A stretch of DNA of 64,000 nucleotides from CADEEN01 sp963783785. Lineage in GTDB: Bacteria > Pseudomonadota > Gammaproteobacteria > Burkholderiales > Burkholderiaceae_C. Where the stretch lies: NCBI GenBank assembly GCA_963783785.1, contig CAWAOQ010000006.1:310001-374000 (forward strand). The letters are read 5' to 3'. Shown here in pieces: positions 62,806-64,000 of the stretch (position 1 is the first letter of the stretch; every line of letters begins with the position of its first letter). The translations under genes were made by a program, and so were the position numbers. The notes under the pieces were generated by a model that did not search any database, was not told the origin of the DNA, and worked only from the letters and a program-made list of their open reading frames with translations.

Positions 62806-64000
62806 ATGAACGATCCGCTCGCGGCACCCGACACTCCACCCCGGCCCTCGCTGCGCCGCGCGCTCGGCTGGTCGGCGGCTGCGATGTCCGCCCTCATTGC
62901 GCTGACCATCGCCGCCTGCGGCGGCGGCACCAGCGCCGCGCAGGCCACCGATGGGCCGGCACCGTCCGGAGCGCCGAAAGCCACCGTGCTCGGCGTGACG
63001 CTGGCCAGCCCGTGGGGGCTGGCCTTCCTGCCCGACGGCCGCATGCTCGTGACGCAGAAAGGCGGCTCGCTGGTGATCGTGCGTGCCGACGGCTCGGCCG
63101 TCGACGCGACCGTCAGCGGTATGCCCGCCGTCAATGCGTCGGGCCAGGGTGGCCTGCTCGACGTCGCAATCGACCCCGACTTCGCCGCCGATCCGTGGGT
63201 CTACCTGACCTATTCCGAGGACGGTGTCGGCGGTGCCGGCACCGCGTTGGCGCGCGGGCGCCTGATCAACAACGAGTTGCAGGACCTGGCCGTGATCTGG
63301 CGCCAGGCCCCCAAGGTCGGCGGCGGCAGTCACTTCGGTTCGCGCATCGTCTTTCGCAGCGACAAGACGCTCTACGTCACCGCCGGCGAGCGCGGCCAGG
63401 ACGATCCGGCCAACCCGACGGCACAGAACGCGCAGAACGTGGCCAAGACGCTGGGCAAGGTGGTGCGGCTGAACCGCGACGGCAGCATCCCGCCCGGCAA
63501 CCCCGTCTTCGCCGCGGCCGGCGCGCTGCCGGGGCTGTGGAGCCTCGGCCACCGCAATCCGCAGGGCGCGGCGTTGCGGCCCGGCACGGACGAGTTGTGG
63601 TTGACCGAGCATGGCCCGCAGCGGGGGCGATGAACTGAACCGCGTGCTCGCCGGGCGCAACTACGGCTGGCCGCTGGTGAGCTACGGCTGCCCGTACGGC
63701 TCGCGCCGTTGGGCGCGGCCTGTCGCGTCGGCGGCGGCACGCACGCGCCGAACCTACGAAGAGCCGAAGTCCTTCTGGGTGCCGACCTCGATCGCCCCCG
63801 CCGGCCTGGCGTTCTACAGCGCCGACAAGTTTCCCGAGTGGCATGGCAACGTGTTTGCGGGTGCGCTGGCGGGCCAGTCGCTGTGGCGCATCGTGCTCGA
63901 CGCCAACGGCAACGTGAGCGCGCGCGAAGAGGTGGCCGCGGTCAAGGCGCTGGGCAAGCGCATCCGCGACGTGCGGCAGGGCCCGGATGGCTGGCTCTAC
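62806..64000 (+). CDS. PQQ-dependent sugar dehydrogenase-like lipoprotein, 3' end outside window, frameshifted
   Basis: Soluble-aldose-dehydrogenase (Asd/YliI) type six-bladed beta-propeller. Lipobox-like LTIAACGGG at about residue 43 suggests a lipoprotein. Blade motifs are LASPWGLAFLPDGRMLVTQK, GQGGLLDVAIDPDFAADPWV, GGGSHFGSRIVF, LWSLGHRNPQGAAL and TDELWLTEHGPQ. The frame breaks at 63621-63626 (before GDELNRVLAGRNYGWPLVSY), near 63710 and back near 63755, around a GGGTHAP segment. The protein continues to the window edge (QGPDGWLY). Confidence 0.85.

Noticed and set aside
58933..63660. A leftward open frame of 1575 codons across kup-downstream genes and recJ
   Set aside because: It is the antisense shadow of several well-supported rightward genes in high-GC DNA; its composition (Arg, Ala, His, Gln-rich, no motifs) is typical of such shadows.

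Overview
The window is a high-GC, gene-dense stretch of a bacterial chromosome. Gene content points to a betaproteobacterium of the order Burkholderiales (Rubrivivax/Leptothrix/Comamonadaceae type): a PaaABCDE phenylacetate cluster with a TetR regulator, a fused CoA-thioester monooxygenase/OYE reductase, LolCD, a KdpDE-like system beside Kup, and GC-rich palindromic repeats that I recall as typical of that order. The taxonomic placement is inference from gene content and composition. No rRNA, tRNA, CRISPR array, phage or complete insertion sequence was seen.

Layout. 1-2376: end of a metallophosphoesterase, a CDP-archaeol-synthase-like membrane protein and an FAD oxidoreductase. 2379-10136: phenylacetate catabolon (paaG-I-K-A-B-C-D-E-tetR leftward, paaY rightward) around a perfect palindromic operator candidate. 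10605-11468: a lone methyltransferase of lower GC. 11677-22056: purine locus (xdhAB, LysR, guanine deaminase, nucleoside-type ABC transporter). 22167-29799: DUF502 protein, then an outer-membrane protein/arylsulfatase pair divergent from a sulfatase-maturating radical SAM enzyme, a HAD phosphatase and a lipoprotein hydrolase. 30212-35451: second lower-GC methyltransferase, UvrD-like helicase, aldo/keto reductase, MscS. 35467-41702: acyl-CoA/aromatic-CoA catabolic genes (glutaryl-CoA dehydrogenase, RidA, acyl-CoA dehydrogenase, bifunctional aryl-CoA monooxygenase/reductase, AcuI). 41772-46040: mixed small genes, including a phasin/histone-H1-like protein. 46295-49979: five-gene operon of SHP-like cytochrome, diheme cytochrome c, cytochrome b561 and a QseBC-type two-component system. 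50178-54429: DUF1326/DUF2182, EamA transporter, LolD/LolC. 54516-58842: short KdpD-like kinase, KdpE-like regulator and Kup, with a shared 19-bp motif in front of both transcription units. 58948-64000: PfpI-like protein, ribbon-helix-helix protein, phosphoglycerate-mutase-like protein, RecJ and a truncated PQQ-type sugar dehydrogenase.

Quality of the sequence. About twelve otherwise well-conserved genes are interrupted by single-base insertions or deletions, several in G or C runs. In nearly all of them the length of the whole gene modulo three matches the inferred number of indels. I read most as sequencing or assembly errors rather than true decay, and the coordinates given span the whole intended gene.

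Repeats. A palindromic GC-rich element occurs as a tandem pair between paaC and paaB, in frame inside xdhB, and in frame as the interdomain linker of the bifunctional monooxygenase. A second family forms an inverted pair between guaD and the ABC transporter; its two hairpins differ by compensating changes.
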